Position numbers and translations under genes: made by a program
Shown here: one piece after another, positions 18,473 through 27,595 of the stretch
Layout of the letters: each line of letters opens with the position of its first letter
Numbering within the stretch: the stretch's first letter is position 1
Source: Mesorhizobium sp. LMG 17147
GTDB taxonomy: Bacteria > Pseudomonadota > Alphaproteobacteria > Rhizobiales > Rhizobiaceae
Direction of reading: 5' to 3'
Assembly (NCBI RefSeq): GCF_024297145.1
Contig: NZ_JANCTC010000005.1
Coordinates: 62,001 to 126,000 of the forward strand
Length of the DNA stretch: 64,000 nt
Notes under the pieces: model-generated
Database searches by the model: none
The model's input: only the letters and a program-made list of their open reading frames with translations
What the model was told of the DNA's origin: nothing

Positions 18473-19125
18473 CGGCGCTGACGCCGGACAGCGCCAGGAA
18501 ATTCATCCTCGACAACACGGCGCTGATGGCGCCGCCGCATGTGCCGGAGATCCGCCTGCACCTGGCCGACGAGGCACATGAATTATGGCAGCGGACCGAG
18601 GACGAGCTGACCGAAATCGGCCTGCCGCCACCCTTCTGGGCTTTCGCCTGGGCCGGCGGCCAAGGCCTTGCCCGCTACATCCTCGACAATCCGGCGGCGG
18701 TGCGCGGCAGGCGCGTGCTCGACTTCGCCTCAGGCTCCGGCCTTGTCGCCATTGCAGCAGTGAAGGCCGGCGCTGCCGAGGTGATCGCCGCCGATATCGA
18801 CCCGTTCTGCGCGACCGCGATCCGCCTCAATGCCGAGGCCAATGGGACCGAGATCGAATTCCTCGCCGGCGATCCCATCGGCAGCGATGCCGGGTGGGAC
18901 GTCGTGCTGGCCGGCGATGTCTTCTACGACAAGTCCTTTGCCGACGGGCTGATGCCGTGGTTCGCCCGGCTGAGGGCGCGCGGCGCCGACATTCTCGTCG
19001 GCGATCCCGGCCGCTCCTATCTGCCGAAGACCGGGCTGGAGCCGCTTGCCGTCTACGAAGTGGCGGTGACCCGCGCGCTGGAAGACGCCGAGATCAAGCG
19101 CACCACCGTCTGGCGTCTTGCTTGA
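18469..19125 (+). CDS. Class I SAM-dependent methyltransferase, ETFB/Prmt-like
   Basis: Predicted methyltransferase of 218 residues of the Methyltransf_16/ETFB-lysine methyltransferase type. SAM motif I is VLDFASGSGLVAIAA near residue 82, the acidic adenosine-binding end is VIAADIDPFC near 105, and VVLAGDVFYDK near 145 is motif IV with Asp. PPFWAFAWAGGQGLARYIL is typical of this subfamily, which methylates lysines of proteins such as ETF-beta. ATG 18469 overlaps the EVE gene's stop (ATGA). No etf gene is nearby, so the substrate is not known. Confidence 0.88.
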   Translation: MTALTPDSARKFILDNTALMAPPHVPEIRLHLADEAHELWQRTEDELTEIGLPPPFWAFAWAGGQGLARYILDNPAAVRGRRVLDFASGSGLVAIAAVKAGAAEVIAADIDPFCATAIRLNAEANGTEIEFLAGDPIGSDAGWDVVLAGDVFYDKSFADGLMPWFARLRARGADILVGDPGRSYLPKTGLEPLAVYEVAVTRALEDAEIKRTTVWRLA

Positions 19126-19173
19126 CGGCATCGCCGAACAGGCGTTCCATCGCGCAATCGACCGGAGGGAACC

Positions 19174-19593
19174 ATGGATTTTTCGGCAATCAATTGGCTG
19201 GCGGTAATCGTCGCCGCCGTCGTGGCGTGGTTGTTCGGCGCCGCCTGGTACATGGGTTTGAGCAAGCCGTGGCTGAAGGCCGCCAAGCTTGATCCGGCGA
19301 CGATGAGCAAATCGATGCTGCCCTTCGTCGTCTCCTTCGTCGCGGAGATCGTGATGGCGCTGGTCATGTCGCTGATCATCGGCGCGGTGACCGGCGGCGA
19401 ACCGAGCCTGCTTGCCGGGGTGATCTTCGGCTTCGTTCTCTGGCTGGGGTTCGTCGCCACGACGCTTTCGGTCAACCATCGCTACGAAGGTTTCGGCTGG
19501 GATCTGACGCTCATCGATGTTGGTCACTGGCTCGGCGTGCTGCTTCTCATCGGCGCGGTGATCGGCTGGTTCGGCGCGGCGGCGACCGGCTGA
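19174..19593 (+). CDS. DUF1761 membrane protein
   Basis: Inner-membrane protein of 139 residues with four predicted helices: NWLAVIVAAVVAWLFGAAWYM, a central VSFVAEIVMALVMSLIIGAV, ILFG-type third helix and a last LLLIGAVIGWFG. The WYMGLSKPWLK loop and SVNHRYEGFGWDLTLID motif mark DUF1761. Function unknown. GGAGGG precedes the ATG. It is convergent with the LysR gene, only three bases apart. Confidence 0.88.
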   Translation: MDFSAINWLAVIVAAVVAWLFGAAWYMGLSKPWLKAAKLDPATMSKSMLPFVVSFVAEIVMALVMSLIIGAVTGGEPSLLAGVIFGFVLWLGFVATTLSVNHRYEGFGWDLTLIDVGHWLGVLLLIGAVIGWFGAAATG

Positions 19594-19596
19594 CCG

Positions 19597-20517
19597 TCAG
19601 GTCGGCGTCTTGGCGACTTCCTCGAGGAGCCAATCGCGAAAGGCGACGATGCGCGGATCATTCGCCGCCGTTTCGGGATAGACCAGGAAATAGGCGAATT
19701 CGGGCGCGACCTTGATGCCGAGTTCGAACGGCCGGATCAGCCGGCCTTCCGAAAGGTCGTTTGCCACCATGGCGAAATCGGCGAGCGCAACCGCGTTGCC
19801 GTCGAGCGCGGCCTGGACGGCATCGGTCGAATTGCCGAACACGATGGTCCGGCTGTCGTCGAAATCGTCGACGCCCGCCGCCGCCATCCACATGCTCCAG
19901 TTCGGCCAGGTGACGCCCTGGCGCGACCACTCGATATGCGCCAGCGTATGATGAAACAGGTCGCGCGGCTCCTTGAGCGGCGGCCCGGCCCGCAACAGGG
20001 CCGGGCTGCAGACCGGAATGATAACGTTTTCGAACAGCCGGTGCGAGCGAAGCCCCTGATATTTGCCGGTGCCGAAACGGATGCCGAGATCGACGTCGTC
20101 GCGATCGAAGTCGCGCACCTCGTAGCTGATGTCGAAACGCAGCTCGATCGCCGGATGCTGCTTGCGAAAATCGTCGACGCGCCGCATCAGCCACTTCGTC
20201 GCGAATTGCGCATCGAGGGTGACCTTCAGCAGCGCCGATCCGCGTGCCATCTTCTGCGCCCGTGAGACGGCCCGGCCAAGCAGGTCGAGCGCATCGGTCG
20301 AAGCTTCGAACAGCACCGCACCCGCCTCGGTCAGCCGGATCGTGCGGCTGGTGCGCGTGAACAGCACGATGCCGAGCTGGTCCTCGATTTCCTTGATCTG
20401 ATGGCTGACCGCCGCCGGCGTCAGGCCGAGCTCGTCGGCGGCGCGGGTGAAATTGAGATGCCGGGCCGCTGCCTCCAGCGTCCGCAGCGCACGGGTTCCA
20501 GGCAGCAGGCGCGCCAT
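19597..20517 (-). CDS. LysR-family regulator, GcvA-like
   Basis: Transcription factor of 306 residues. The winged helix-turn-helix is at residues about 5-65 (ALRTLEAAARHLNFTRAAD, then LGLTPAAVSHQIKEIEDQLG), with the linker helix and a periplasmic-binding-like effector domain after it. The pattern LFTRTSRTIRLTEAG belongs to the GcvA/AmpR branch. ATG 20517 gives MARLLPGTRALRTL; an in-frame TTG at 20565 would add 16 residues. The neighbour across the divergent promoter is a DUF1127 gene, a possible target; the effector cannot be read from sequence. Confidence 0.9.
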   Translation of the reverse strand: MARLLPGTRALRTLEAAARHLNFTRAADELGLTPAAVSHQIKEIEDQLGIVLFTRTSRTIRLTEAGAVLFEASTDALDLLGRAVSRAQKMARGSALLKVTLDAQFATKWLMRRVDDFRKQHPAIELRFDISYEVRDFDRDDVDLGIRFGTGKYQGLRSHRLFENVIIPVCSPALLRAGPPLKEPRDLFHHTLAHIEWSRQGVTWPNWSMWMAAAGVDDFDDSRTIVFGNSTDAVQAALDGNAVALADFAMVANDLSEGRLIRPFELGIKVAPEFAYFLVYPETAANDPRIVAFRDWLLEEVAKTPT

Positions 20518-20679
20518 CAGTGCCAGACGAGGAAAGTTCGGTCGAGCATCCCAATCCTCAAACAAAACTTGAAGATGCAGAAAAAACTACTCGTTTCCTG
20601 TTTGGATTTCAATCGGTCATGATCTGGTCATCGAAGAAACATCAAACCGGATTTGATGTCCGGAGAAGCGGGTTGCACC

Positions 20680-20919
20680 ATGTCTGACATCACCTTGCGC
20701 CCTGTTACCCTCCGCCCGGCCTGGCTGCGCGCCGTGCTTGACTGGTTTCGCTACGCAAAAATCGCGGTCAATCTTCCCTACGAGAATGTCGAGGATCTCT
20801 CCGATCGCCAGCTGCGCGACATCGGCGGCGAACGCAAGGACATCGCACGCGCCATGGACCGCGAACTCGGCCGGCTCGGCCTTCTCGACACGGGTTGGCA
20901 GCTGCCGAGGAAGCGCTAG
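20680..20919 (+). CDS. DUF1127 small protein
   Basis: Small basic protein of 79 residues. The C-terminal VEDLSDRQLRDIGGERKDIARAM motif is the DUF1127 signature (Leu-Ser-Asp-Arg-xLeu-xDIG). Related short rhizobial proteins affect phosphate and carbon metabolism or sRNA turnover, some by binding RNA with basic residues. ATG 20680 is taken as start; ATG 20656 in frame gives 87 residues. It diverges from the LysR gene. Confidence 0.85.
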   Translation: MSDITLRPVTLRPAWLRAVLDWFRYAKIAVNLPYENVEDLSDRQLRDIGGERKDIARAMDRELGRLGLLDTGWQLPRKR

Positions 20920-20926
20920 GACGGTG

Positions 20927-20999
20927 TAGTGAGTAGTGAAGCTAAGCGGCGGGTCCGCGAATATCCTTCCCGACCAATTTCCCTATTCACTACTCACTA
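20927..20999. repeat. 14-bp perfect inverted repeat
   Basis: TAGTGAGTAGTGAA at 20927-20940 and its exact reverse complement TTCACTACTCACTA at 20986-20999, separated by 45 bases. It lies between the DUF1127 gene and the L,D-transpeptidase gene end. There is no T run, so it is not a typical terminator; it resembles intergenic repeat DNA. Confidence 0.7.
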
Positions 21000-21025
21000 T
21001 TCCCCTACCTTAATTCACGACTCCC

Positions 21026-21622
21026 TCACCTTACCACCCTCACCACCGTCCGTTCCGACAGCAGCGGCAGCAGCCGCGCCATGGTGCGAGCCGTTACCGC
21101 GACGCAGCCTTGCGTCGGCGTCAAGCCGGGGCGCGCCAGGTGGAAGAAGATGGCGCTGCCGCGCCCGCGCCGCCGCGGCACAATGTTCCAGTCCAGCACC
21201 AGGCAGGCGTCATAGAGATCGTCGGTGCGCAGCATCCGCTCATGGCTGGCGCCATAGGGGATTTTGACCGGGCGGTTGTAGTTGCGGTCCCCAGGCACTT
21301 CGCACCAGCCGAGGTCGCGGCCGATCGGCGTCATCGCGAGCCGCGTCCGGCGGCCGCCGGCGAAACGGTCGCCGCGAAAATATCCCGACAATATCCGCAT
21401 CGAGGCAAGCGGCGTGGCGCCGTCGCCCTCGCGCTTGGCCGCCGAGATGCCGCCATGCCCCAGCGCACATGGAAACACCAGTTTGCCGGCCTGCAGAAAG
21501 CCCTGGCTGGCATGGCCCGGGCGCGCGCGCACGGTGAGCACGGCGAGCCCTTTCGGCAAAATTGCGCCGACTGCATTGCGATCGTGTTTTTTCTTGTATG
21601 ATCGTGCCACGGAACAAATCAC
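21026..21622 (-). CDS. L,D-transpeptidase (YkuD domain) family protein
   Basis: Predicted YkuD-fold protein of 198 residues. The catalytic signature is present as IFFHLARPGLTPTQGCVAV with His161 and Cys173, and the N-terminal half holds CALGHGGISAAKREGDGATP, the usual G-x-x-K-x-GDGxTP strand. This is the short YkuD type annotated as YafK/ErfK-like. No clear signal peptide is visible from GTG 21622; a second GTG at 21610 is possible. Such enzymes form 3-3 crosslinks in peptidoglycan or attach lipoproteins, but without an export signal the location is uncertain. It diverges from cenR. Confidence 0.85.
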   Translation of the reverse strand: MICSVARSYKKKHDRNAVGAILPKGLAVLTVRARPGHASQGFLQAGKLVFPCALGHGGISAAKREGDGATPLASMRILSGYFRGDRFAGGRRTRLAMTPIGRDLGWCEVPGDRNYNRPVKIPYGASHERMLRTDDLYDACLVLDWNIVPRRRGRGSAIFFHLARPGLTPTQGCVAVTARTMARLLPLLSERTVVRVVR

Positions 21623-21706
21623 TGTGAACGGCTGTTGTGCCGGTCAGCTTCCGCATAAACAGGCTGCGGTCAACTGAAATCTCTTTTCAAAACAACGGAT
21701 TGATCC

Positions 21707-22390
21707 ATGACTTCACGCACCATTCTGATCGTTGACGACGATGACGACCTGCGCGGCACCCTTGTCGAGCAATTGTCGCTTTATGAGGAATTCGATGTCC
21801 TGCAGGAAGCGACCGCCGCCAAAGGCATCGCCACGGCGCGCGGCGGTCTCATCGACCTGCTCATCATGGATGTCGGCCTGCCCGACATGGATGGCCGCGA
21901 GGCGGTAAAGATATTGCGCAAGGGCGGCTACAAGGCGCCGATCATCATGCTGACCGGCCACGACACCGATTCCGACACCATCCTTGGCCTCGAGGCCGGC
22001 GCCAACGACTATGTGACGAAGCCATTCCGCTTTGCCGTGCTGCTGGCCCGCATCCGCGCCCAGCTGCGCCAGCACGAGCAGAGCGAGGACGCCACTTTCT
22101 CGGTCGGCCCCTACACGTTCAAGCCTAGCCAGAAGCTTCTGATCGACCCGCGCGGCGCCAAGGTGAGGCTGACCGAAAAGGAAGCCTCGATCATCAAATA
22201 TCTCTACCGTGCCGACCAGAAGGTGGTGACCCGCGACGTGCTGCTGGAGGAAGTCTGGGGCTACAATTCCGGCGTCACCACTCACACCCTCGAAACGCAT
22301 GTCTACCGGCTGCGCCAGAAGATCGAGCGCGATCCTTCCAACGCGGAAATTCTCGTGACAGAAAGCGGCGGCTACAAGCTGGTTCCTTAA
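21707..22390 (+). CDS. cenR: OmpR-family response regulator CenR/OtpR
   Basis: Response regulator of 227 residues. The receiver domain has the acidic cluster VDDDDDLRG, phosphoacceptor Asp55 in LIMDVGLPDMDG, and Lys105 in NDYVTKPFRFAV; the C-terminal winged helix ends ETHVYRLRQKIERDPSNAEI then LVTESGGYKLVP. This matches the CenR (Caulobacter) / OtpR (Brucella) family, needed for cell-envelope integrity and cell division. The following gene codes a CNMP-binding protein, as in Brucella where otpR is co-transcribed with a cAMP-dependent-kinase regulatory-subunit-like gene. No histidine kinase is beside it. Confidence 0.88.
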   Translation: MTSRTILIVDDDDDLRGTLVEQLSLYEEFDVLQEATAAKGIATARGGLIDLLIMDVGLPDMDGREAVKILRKGGYKAPIIMLTGHDTDSDTILGLEAGANDYVTKPFRFAVLLARIRAQLRQHEQSEDATFSVGPYTFKPSQKLLIDPRGAKVRLTEKEASIIKYLYRADQKVVTRDVLLEEVWGYNSGVTTHTLETHVYRLRQKIERDPSNAEILVTESGGYKLVP

Positions 22391-22515
22391 ACATTTCATT
22401 ATTCAAATAAGCGATCCGGGCGGGGCGCTTTTCGGGTACGGTCCTGAGGCTGGAGGTGGTTTTGGATCGGCCTCGTAGGGGAGGAGTCGGACTGACGGTT
22501 CGGGGACATAGCTAG

Positions 22516-22971
22516 ATGGCGCTGGATGACGACATCCGCATCCTGTCCACCGTGAGGCTCTTCGAGGGCTTTACGCAGGAACAACTGCGTCTGCTCGCCT
22601 TCGGCGCCGAAACCACCAGGTTGCAAGCCGACCACAAGCTTTACCGCGAGGATGACGCGGCCGATTGCGCCTATATCGTGATCAGCGGCCGCATCGTCCT
22701 CTACCGCGAGCACGACGGCGAGCGCATCCCGATCGGCACCGCCGGCCCCGGCACCATGCTCAGCGAACTGGCGCTGATCGCCGATACCAACCGGCTGACC
22801 AGCGCCTCTGCCGAAATCGATTCGGAAGTGCTGCGGCTCAGCCGCAAGATGTTCCGCCGCATCCTCGAGGAATACCCGGAGCTGGCGGTTTACCTGCACC
22901 AGCGCATCTCGGAGGATTTCCAGGCGATGATCCGCCGCATCGAGGAGCTTGGGCCGCGTTTTGCCGGCTAA
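22516..22971 (+). CDS. Cyclic-nucleotide-binding-domain protein, partner of CenR
   Basis: Stand-alone CNMP/Crp-type beta-roll of 151 residues without a helix-turn-helix. LFEGFTQEQLRLLAF, YREDDAADCAYIVISGRIVL and GTMLSELALIADTNRLTSAS form the nucleotide-binding pocket; the last element lacks a clean phosphate-binding Arg-Ser/Thr-Ala order, which may alter ligand choice. It is often annotated as a cAMP-dependent protein kinase regulatory subunit. It follows cenR by 125 bases in the same direction and probably acts in the same envelope-control pathway. Confidence 0.87.
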   Translation: MALDDDIRILSTVRLFEGFTQEQLRLLAFGAETTRLQADHKLYREDDAADCAYIVISGRIVLYREHDGERIPIGTAGPGTMLSELALIADTNRLTSASAEIDSEVLRLSRKMFRRILEEYPELAVYLHQRISEDFQAMIRRIEELGPRFAG

Positions 22972-23017
22972 TACAGCGCCTCTGGTCTAACCAGATCGAT
23001 TTCGGAACTGCGAGTTC

Positions 23018-23911
23018 TCAAGGCCGCTGCGTTGCGGAAACAAGCTCGGCCTTGCGCCGCGCCGTCTCCAGTCCGAGCGAAATGAAGCGGCGCGCATGTT
23101 TGGCCAGCTCCATATTGTCGGTCCACAGATTGCGCCAGATGGCGGTTTTCCGCGACAGGTTCTCATCGACGATTTCCGACGAGAAGGATTCGAAGCTGAG
23201 ATCGTCGCTGTAGCCGATGGCGGTCAGCGCGTCGAATATCGCGGCAAAATCGATATTGCCGGTGCCGAGGAAGCCGCGATGGCTCTCACCGATATGGACA
23301 TAGCCGATCTTCCTTGCGGCGTTGCGAATGGCCAAGCCGACATCGGCCTCCTCGATGTTCATATGGAAGCTGTCGAGATGCAGGAAGATGTTGTCGGAGC
23401 CGCTGTCCGCGATGAAGGCCATGCCTTGCGCGGCGGTGTTGAGCAGGTTGCTTTCGAAGCGGTTGACGATCTCGAGGTTGAGGCTGACGCCAGCTGATTT
23501 TGCTGTCTCGGCCACCTCGGCAAGCGTGCCGGCGCTGCGGTTCCACTGGTCGCGCGTCGGCGCCTCGCTCTGCAATCCATGGCTGGTGCTGAGGATGCCG
23601 GCAACCTTCTGGCCGCCAAGATCGCGGGTCAGCGCGATCGTACGTCTCAGGATTTCGACTCCGCGCGCCGCAATCGTTTTGTCGGCGCTCGAAATATCGC
23701 CGTCGGCCGGCAGTCCGATGCTGATCGCGACGCCGAGGCCGAGGTCGCCGATCCGCTTGGCCAAGCCGTCGATGTCGACATTGGCGGGGTCGAGATAAGA
23801 GAATTCGATCAGGTCGAAGCCGGCCTCCCTGGTGTTGGCCAGCGTCCGCTCGAGGTCGCTCTGCGCCGAGCTCGCCGACCAGACGAATGAGTGGATTCCG
23901 ATGCGCGACAT
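23018..23911 (-). CDS. Sugar phosphate isomerase/epimerase, D-tagatose/D-psicose 3-epimerase-like
   Basis: TIM-barrel protein of 297 residues of the AP-endonuclease-2 superfamily. The metal and catalytic pattern of ketose 3-epimerases is present: first Glu in SLNLEIVNRFESNLLN, Asp in LHLDSFHMNIEE with the following His, His in YVHIGESHRGFLGTG, and second Glu in LSFESFSSEIVD. These enzymes swap configuration at C3 of free ketoses with Mn2+ or Co2+. It is the last gene of the minus-strand sugar operon, 116 bases after the binding protein. It suggests that the imported compound is a ketose, or becomes one, before phosphorylation. Confidence 0.87.
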   Translation of the reverse strand: MSRIGIHSFVWSASSAQSDLERTLANTREAGFDLIEFSYLDPANVDIDGLAKRIGDLGLGVAISIGLPADGDISSADKTIAARGVEILRRTIALTRDLGGQKVAGILSTSHGLQSEAPTRDQWNRSAGTLAEVAETAKSAGVSLNLEIVNRFESNLLNTAAQGMAFIADSGSDNIFLHLDSFHMNIEEADVGLAIRNAARKIGYVHIGESHRGFLGTGNIDFAAIFDALTAIGYSDDLSFESFSSEIVDENLSRKTAIWRNLWTDNMELAKHARRFISLGLETARRKAELVSATQRP

Positions 23912-24027
23912 GATTGTCTCCGGTCATTCCAGGAGTAGCGGACCCAAGTCCAAATCGGCTTTTGGCAATCCATTGCTCCGATAAAAAGGTGCGGCCGGTC
24001 ATCCCGGCCGCACCAGGCTTGGGAAGC

Positions 24028-24966
24028 TTAGCGAGCTGCGGTCCAGCCCTTGTAATCCTTCAAATTGTCGGCCGTGATCAGCTTCGGGTCGAGCAGTACC
24101 GTCGGCTCGGCCGGCTTCTTGCCAGCAAGCAGGTCAGCCGCCATCGTCAGCGACTGACCGGCCATCACATAGGGATCCTGCGAGGCCGAGGCTTTGATCA
24201 TCGACGTGCCGGAAGCGAGTTCCTTCTCGATATCGGGCGCGCCGTCGACCGCGGTGAAGATGAACTCCGAGCGGTTGAGCTGCTTGGCCGCAAGCTGGGC
24301 GCCGATCGCCGTCGGATCGTTGATGGCGAAGACCGCGTCGATCTTGTCGAAACGGGTCAGCAGCGACTGGAACACTTTCAGGCCGCCGTCACGCGAGCCT
24401 TCGGCGTTCTGGTCGTCGGAAAGGATCTTGATGTCGGGGTGTTTTGCCAGCACGTCCTTGCAGCCCTTGACCCGCTCCAGGATCGATGACGAGGCCGGGC
24501 CGTTGAGGATGACGTAGTCGCCCTTGCCGCCGGTATGATCGACCAGATACTGGCACGCCTCTTCGCCGGCCTTGACGTTGTTGGTCATCACGGTGACGTC
24601 GGCGCCCGGCGCCGAAACGTCGAAGGCGGCAACGACGATGCCGGCCGCCTGTGCCTTCTTGACCGCCGGCGCGATCGCTTTGGCATCGACAGCGTTGAGC
24701 ATGATGACGTCGACACCGGCGGCGATGAAGGAATCGACCTGCGAAACCTGCTTGTTGAGGTCGTAGTCGGCCGATACCGAGGTCACCTGCACATTCGGAT
24801 TGATCTTCTTGGCCGCGTCCTCGATGCCCTTGATGGTGGCGACGAAGAACGGATTGCCGAGCAGGCCGACCGAGATGCCGACCTTGTTCAGGTCTTTGGC
24901 TGATGCCGGCGCGATGACGGCGGCCGCAAAGGCTACGCCGCAGAGCAGTTTAGCGATGGTCTTCAT
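24028..24966 (-). CDS. Ribose-type ABC transporter substrate-binding protein
   Basis: Periplasmic binding protein of 312 residues (RbsB/Peripla_BP_4 family). The signal peptide is MKTIAKLLCGVAFAAAVIAP with cleavage after ASA; the mature part starts KVGISVGLLGNPFFVATIKG and has VDVIMLNAVDAKAIAPAVKK plus FAINDPTAIGAQLAAKQLN, where Asn-Asp contacts sugar hydroxyls. ATG 24966 follows AGGAGGAAAATAAAAC, an excellent ribosome site. It is encoded downstream of its ATPase and permease, and with them would import the sugar processed by the local kinases. Confidence 0.92.
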   Translation of the reverse strand: MKTIAKLLCGVAFAAAVIAPASAKDLNKVGISVGLLGNPFFVATIKGIEDAAKKINPNVQVTSVSADYDLNKQVSQVDSFIAAGVDVIMLNAVDAKAIAPAVKKAQAAGIVVAAFDVSAPGADVTVMTNNVKAGEEACQYLVDHTGGKGDYVILNGPASSSILERVKGCKDVLAKHPDIKILSDDQNAEGSRDGGLKVFQSLLTRFDKIDAVFAINDPTAIGAQLAAKQLNRSEFIFTAVDGAPDIEKELASGTSMIKASASQDPYVMAGQSLTMAADLLAGKKPAEPTVLLDPKLITADNLKDYKGWTAAR

Positions 24967-25052
24967 TGTTTTATTTTCCTCCTGATGCCCCGCGCCTCTC
25001 ACGGTGCGTTACACATGAAACCGGCTCGTTGGATGCCGGCGACTAAGGGCCA

Positions 25053-26054
25053 TCACGTTCTTGCCCCTGCCTGGAGCCGGTAACGGTCGAGGGCGACCGC
25101 CACGATGATGACCAATCCCTTGATGATGTACTGCCAGATGTCCGAAACACCGGCGAGGATGAGCCCGTTGGACAGCACGGCGATGATCAGGCCGCCGATC
25201 AGCGTGCCCCAGATCGAGCCGACGCCGCCGACGAAACTGGTGCCGCCGAGGATGACCGCGGCAATCGCGTCGAGTTCGTAGGACTGGCCGAGCTGCAGCC
25301 CGTTGGCGGCATAGAGCCGGGCCGCCGACATAGCGCCGCCAAGCCCGGCCAGAAGGCCGGAAACGCCATAGACGAAGAGCAGCACCAGCGGCACTTTGAT
25401 GCCGGTCAGCCTGGCGGCCTCGGCGTTACCGCCGACGGCGTAGATCCAGGTGCCGAGCACAGTGCGCTTGAGCACCAGCCAGGACAGCACCACCACCGCC
25501 AGTGCGATGATTACCAGCCACGGAATGCCGAACAGCGATCCGTTGCCGATGAAGTCGAACGGCAGGTCCGCGTTGAACACCGTAGTGTCCTGGCCAAGCA
25601 GGCGGGCGACGCCGCGCACGGCGGTCAGCGACCCCAGCGTGACGATGAAGGGCGGCAGCTTGATATAGGCGATCAGCAGCCCGTTGATGACGCCGAAGCC
25701 GAGGCCGACGAGAATGGCCGCCGGCACGCCCAGCAGTCCCCAATCGGGCACCAGCGACACCATCACCGCCACCATCGCCGAGGCGGCAAGGATCGAGCCG
25801 ACGGACAGGTCGATGCCGCCGGTCAGGATGACGAAGGTCATGCCGGCCGCCAGCACGATGTTGATCGACGATTGCTGCATGACGATCAGCAGATTGGTCT
25901 GGGTGAAAAAGCGCGGGTTGATGAACTGGAAGCCGACCGCCAGCAGAATCAGGATCGGCAGCATGCCGAGTGCGGCGATGGCGGTGCGCCACCTCGTACT
26001 TCTGCCGATCGCCCGGTCGTCCGCTTTCATCGTGTCGGCCACCTTGTCGGTCAT
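25053..26054 (-). CDS. Ribose-type ABC transporter permease
   Basis: RbsC/BPD_transp_2 permease of 333 residues with about eight to ten membrane helices. Typical motifs are [20 protein letters not shown] then [17 protein letters not shown], and the late [20 protein letters not shown]. The start overlaps the ATPase stop (ATGA). An 86-base gap with short hairpin-like sequence follows before the binding-protein gene, often a site where more binding protein mRNA is retained. Confidence 0.94.
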   Translation of the reverse strand: MTDKVADTMKADDRAIGRSTRWRTAIAALGMLPILILLAVGFQFINPRFFTQTNLLIVMQQSSINIVLAAGMTFVILTGGIDLSVGSILAASAMVAVMVSLVPDWGLLGVPAAILVGLGFGVINGLLIAYIKLPPFIVTLGSLTAVRGVARLLGQDTTVFNADLPFDFIGNGSLFGIPWLVIIALAVVVLSWLVLKRTVLGTWIYAVGGNAEAARLTGIKVPLVLLFVYGVSGLLAGLGGAMSAARLYAANGLQLGQSYELDAIAAVILGGTSFVGGVGSIWGTLIGGLIIAVLSNGLILAGVSDIWQYIIKGLVIIVAVALDRYRLQAGART

Positions 26055-27595
26055 CGCTGAGCCGCTCCCGTTGCAAGTTCCATGATCGCTTCCTGCCGCA
26101 GCGGCTCGCCCTCCGACGCCGTCACCTCGCCGGCAATGGTACCGTCGCGCATCACCAGCACGCGGTCGGCGATGCCGATCACCTCCGGCAGTTCGCTGGA
26201 GATCATCAGGATGGCGATGCCTTTCTTGGCCAGGTTGTCGATCAGCCGGTAGATTTCCGACTTCGCCCCGACATCGACGCCGCGGGTCGGCTCGTCGAGG
26301 ATGACGACCTGCGGCTCGGTTTCCAGCAGGCGGGCGAGCAGCACCTTCTGCTGGTTACCGCCCGACAGCGAACCCGCATTGGCCTGCACCGAGCTGGTGC
26401 GGATGGAGAGGTCTGACACCGCCTTGGCGGCGCGCTTTTCGGCAGCCGCGAAGTCGCGCAGACCGCCGGCCTTCGCGTCCTTTGCCAGCACGCCCATGCT
26501 GATGTTGTCGGAGATCGACATGTCGAGAAACAGGCCAAGTTGCTTGCGGTCCTCGGTCAGGTAGGCGATGCCGGCATCGAGCGCCTCGCTCGGCGAACCG
26601 ATGGATATCGGTTTGCCGCCGAGCTCCAGTGTGCCCGATATGTGCCTGTCGGCGCCGAAGATCAGCCGTGCCAGTTCGGTTCGGCCCGAACCGACCAGGC
26701 CGGCCAGTGCCAGCACCTCGCCTTTGTGGAGGTCGAAGGAACAATTCTTTATGAGATTGCCGTCCGACATGCCGCGCACCGACAGCGCGACGGCGCGCTT
26801 GCTGTCCGGCGGGCGGTGATCCTTCTTGTAGAAGGTCGACAGATCGCGCCCGACCATCATTGATACCAGGCGCGAGGCGTTCAGATCGGCGCGGTCGAGC
26901 GTGCCGACATAGCCGCTGTCGCGCAGCACGCTGACGCGGTCGGCGAGCTGGTAGACCTCTTCCATGCGGTGGCTGATGTAGATGATGGCGATGCCTTGCG
27001 ACTTCAGCGTCGCGATCACCTCGAACAGCCGGTCGGTCTCACGCGAGGTCAGCGACGTGGTCGGCTCGTCCATGACGATGATGCGCGCATTGGTCGACAG
27101 CGCCCGGGCGATTTCCACCAGCTGGCGCTCGCCGAGCGACAGGTTGGTGACCGGGGTGCGCGCCGAAAAGGCCACGCCGAGCCGCGCGATGATCTCGCTG
27201 GCGCGCTGGTTACATTGCTCGCGGTCGACGATGCCGAACCGTCTTGGCTCATTGCCGAGGAAGATGTTCTGCGCCACCGACAGATTGGGCGCCAGCGACA
27301 GCTCCTGATAGATGACCGCAATGCCGGCGGCGCGCGCCTTGATCGGGTCGCCGGTGGCGGCCGGTACGCCGTCGATCAGGATTTCGCCGCCGGGGTCCGG
27401 CCGGTAGGCGCCGGACAGCACCTTCATCAGCGTCGACTTGCCGGCACCGTTCTCGCCCATCAACGCGTGCAGCTCGCCGGCGTGAACGGTCAGCGACACA
27501 TCATGCAAGGCGCGGATCGCCCCGAACGTCTTCGAGATGTGGCGCATCTCCAGCACCGGCTGGCGCATCGTCTCGATCCGGGCGGCGGCGCTCAT
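26051..27595 (-). CDS. Sugar ABC transporter ATP-binding protein (RbsA-type, two ATPase domains)
   Basis: Double ATPase of 514 residues energising the adjacent permease. The first domain has Walker [10 protein letters not shown], signature LSLGERQ and Walker B IIVMDEPT; the second has degenerate Walker [11 protein letters not shown], signature [15 protein letters not shown] and [16 protein letters not shown], the usual pattern of carbohydrate-uptake-2 transporters. ATG 27595 overlaps the kinase stop by four bases and has GGGAGGTG upstream. Confidence 0.95.
   Translation of the reverse strand: MSAAARIETMRQPVLEMRHISKTFGAIRALHDVSLTVHAGELHALMGENGAGKSTLMKVLSGAYRPDPGGEILIDGVPAATGDPIKARAAGIAVIYQELSLAPNLSVAQNIFLGNEPRRFGIVDREQCNQRASEIIARLGVAFSARTPVTNLSLGERQLVEIARALSTNARIIVMDEPTTSLTSRETDRLFEVIATLKSQGIAIIYISHRMEEVYQLADRVSVLRDSGYVGTLDRADLNASRLVSMMVGRDLSTFYKKDHRPPDSKRAVALSVRGMSDGNLIKNCSFDLHKGEVLALAGLVGSGRTELARLIFGADRHISGTLELGGKPISIGSPSEALDAGIAYLTEDRKQLGLFLDMSISDNISMGVLAKDAKAGGLRDFAAAEKRAAKAVSDLSIRTSSVQANAGSLSGGNQQKVLLARLLETEPQVVILDEPTRGVDVGAKSEIYRLIDNLAKKGIAILMISSELPEVIGIADRVLVMRDGTIAGEVTASEGEPLRQEAIMELATGAAQR

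Noticed and set aside
22982..22996. Palindrome TCTGGT-CTA-ACCAGA after the CNMP gene
   Set aside because: Only six-base arms with no T run; it could be an operator or chance, and no target gene is obvious.
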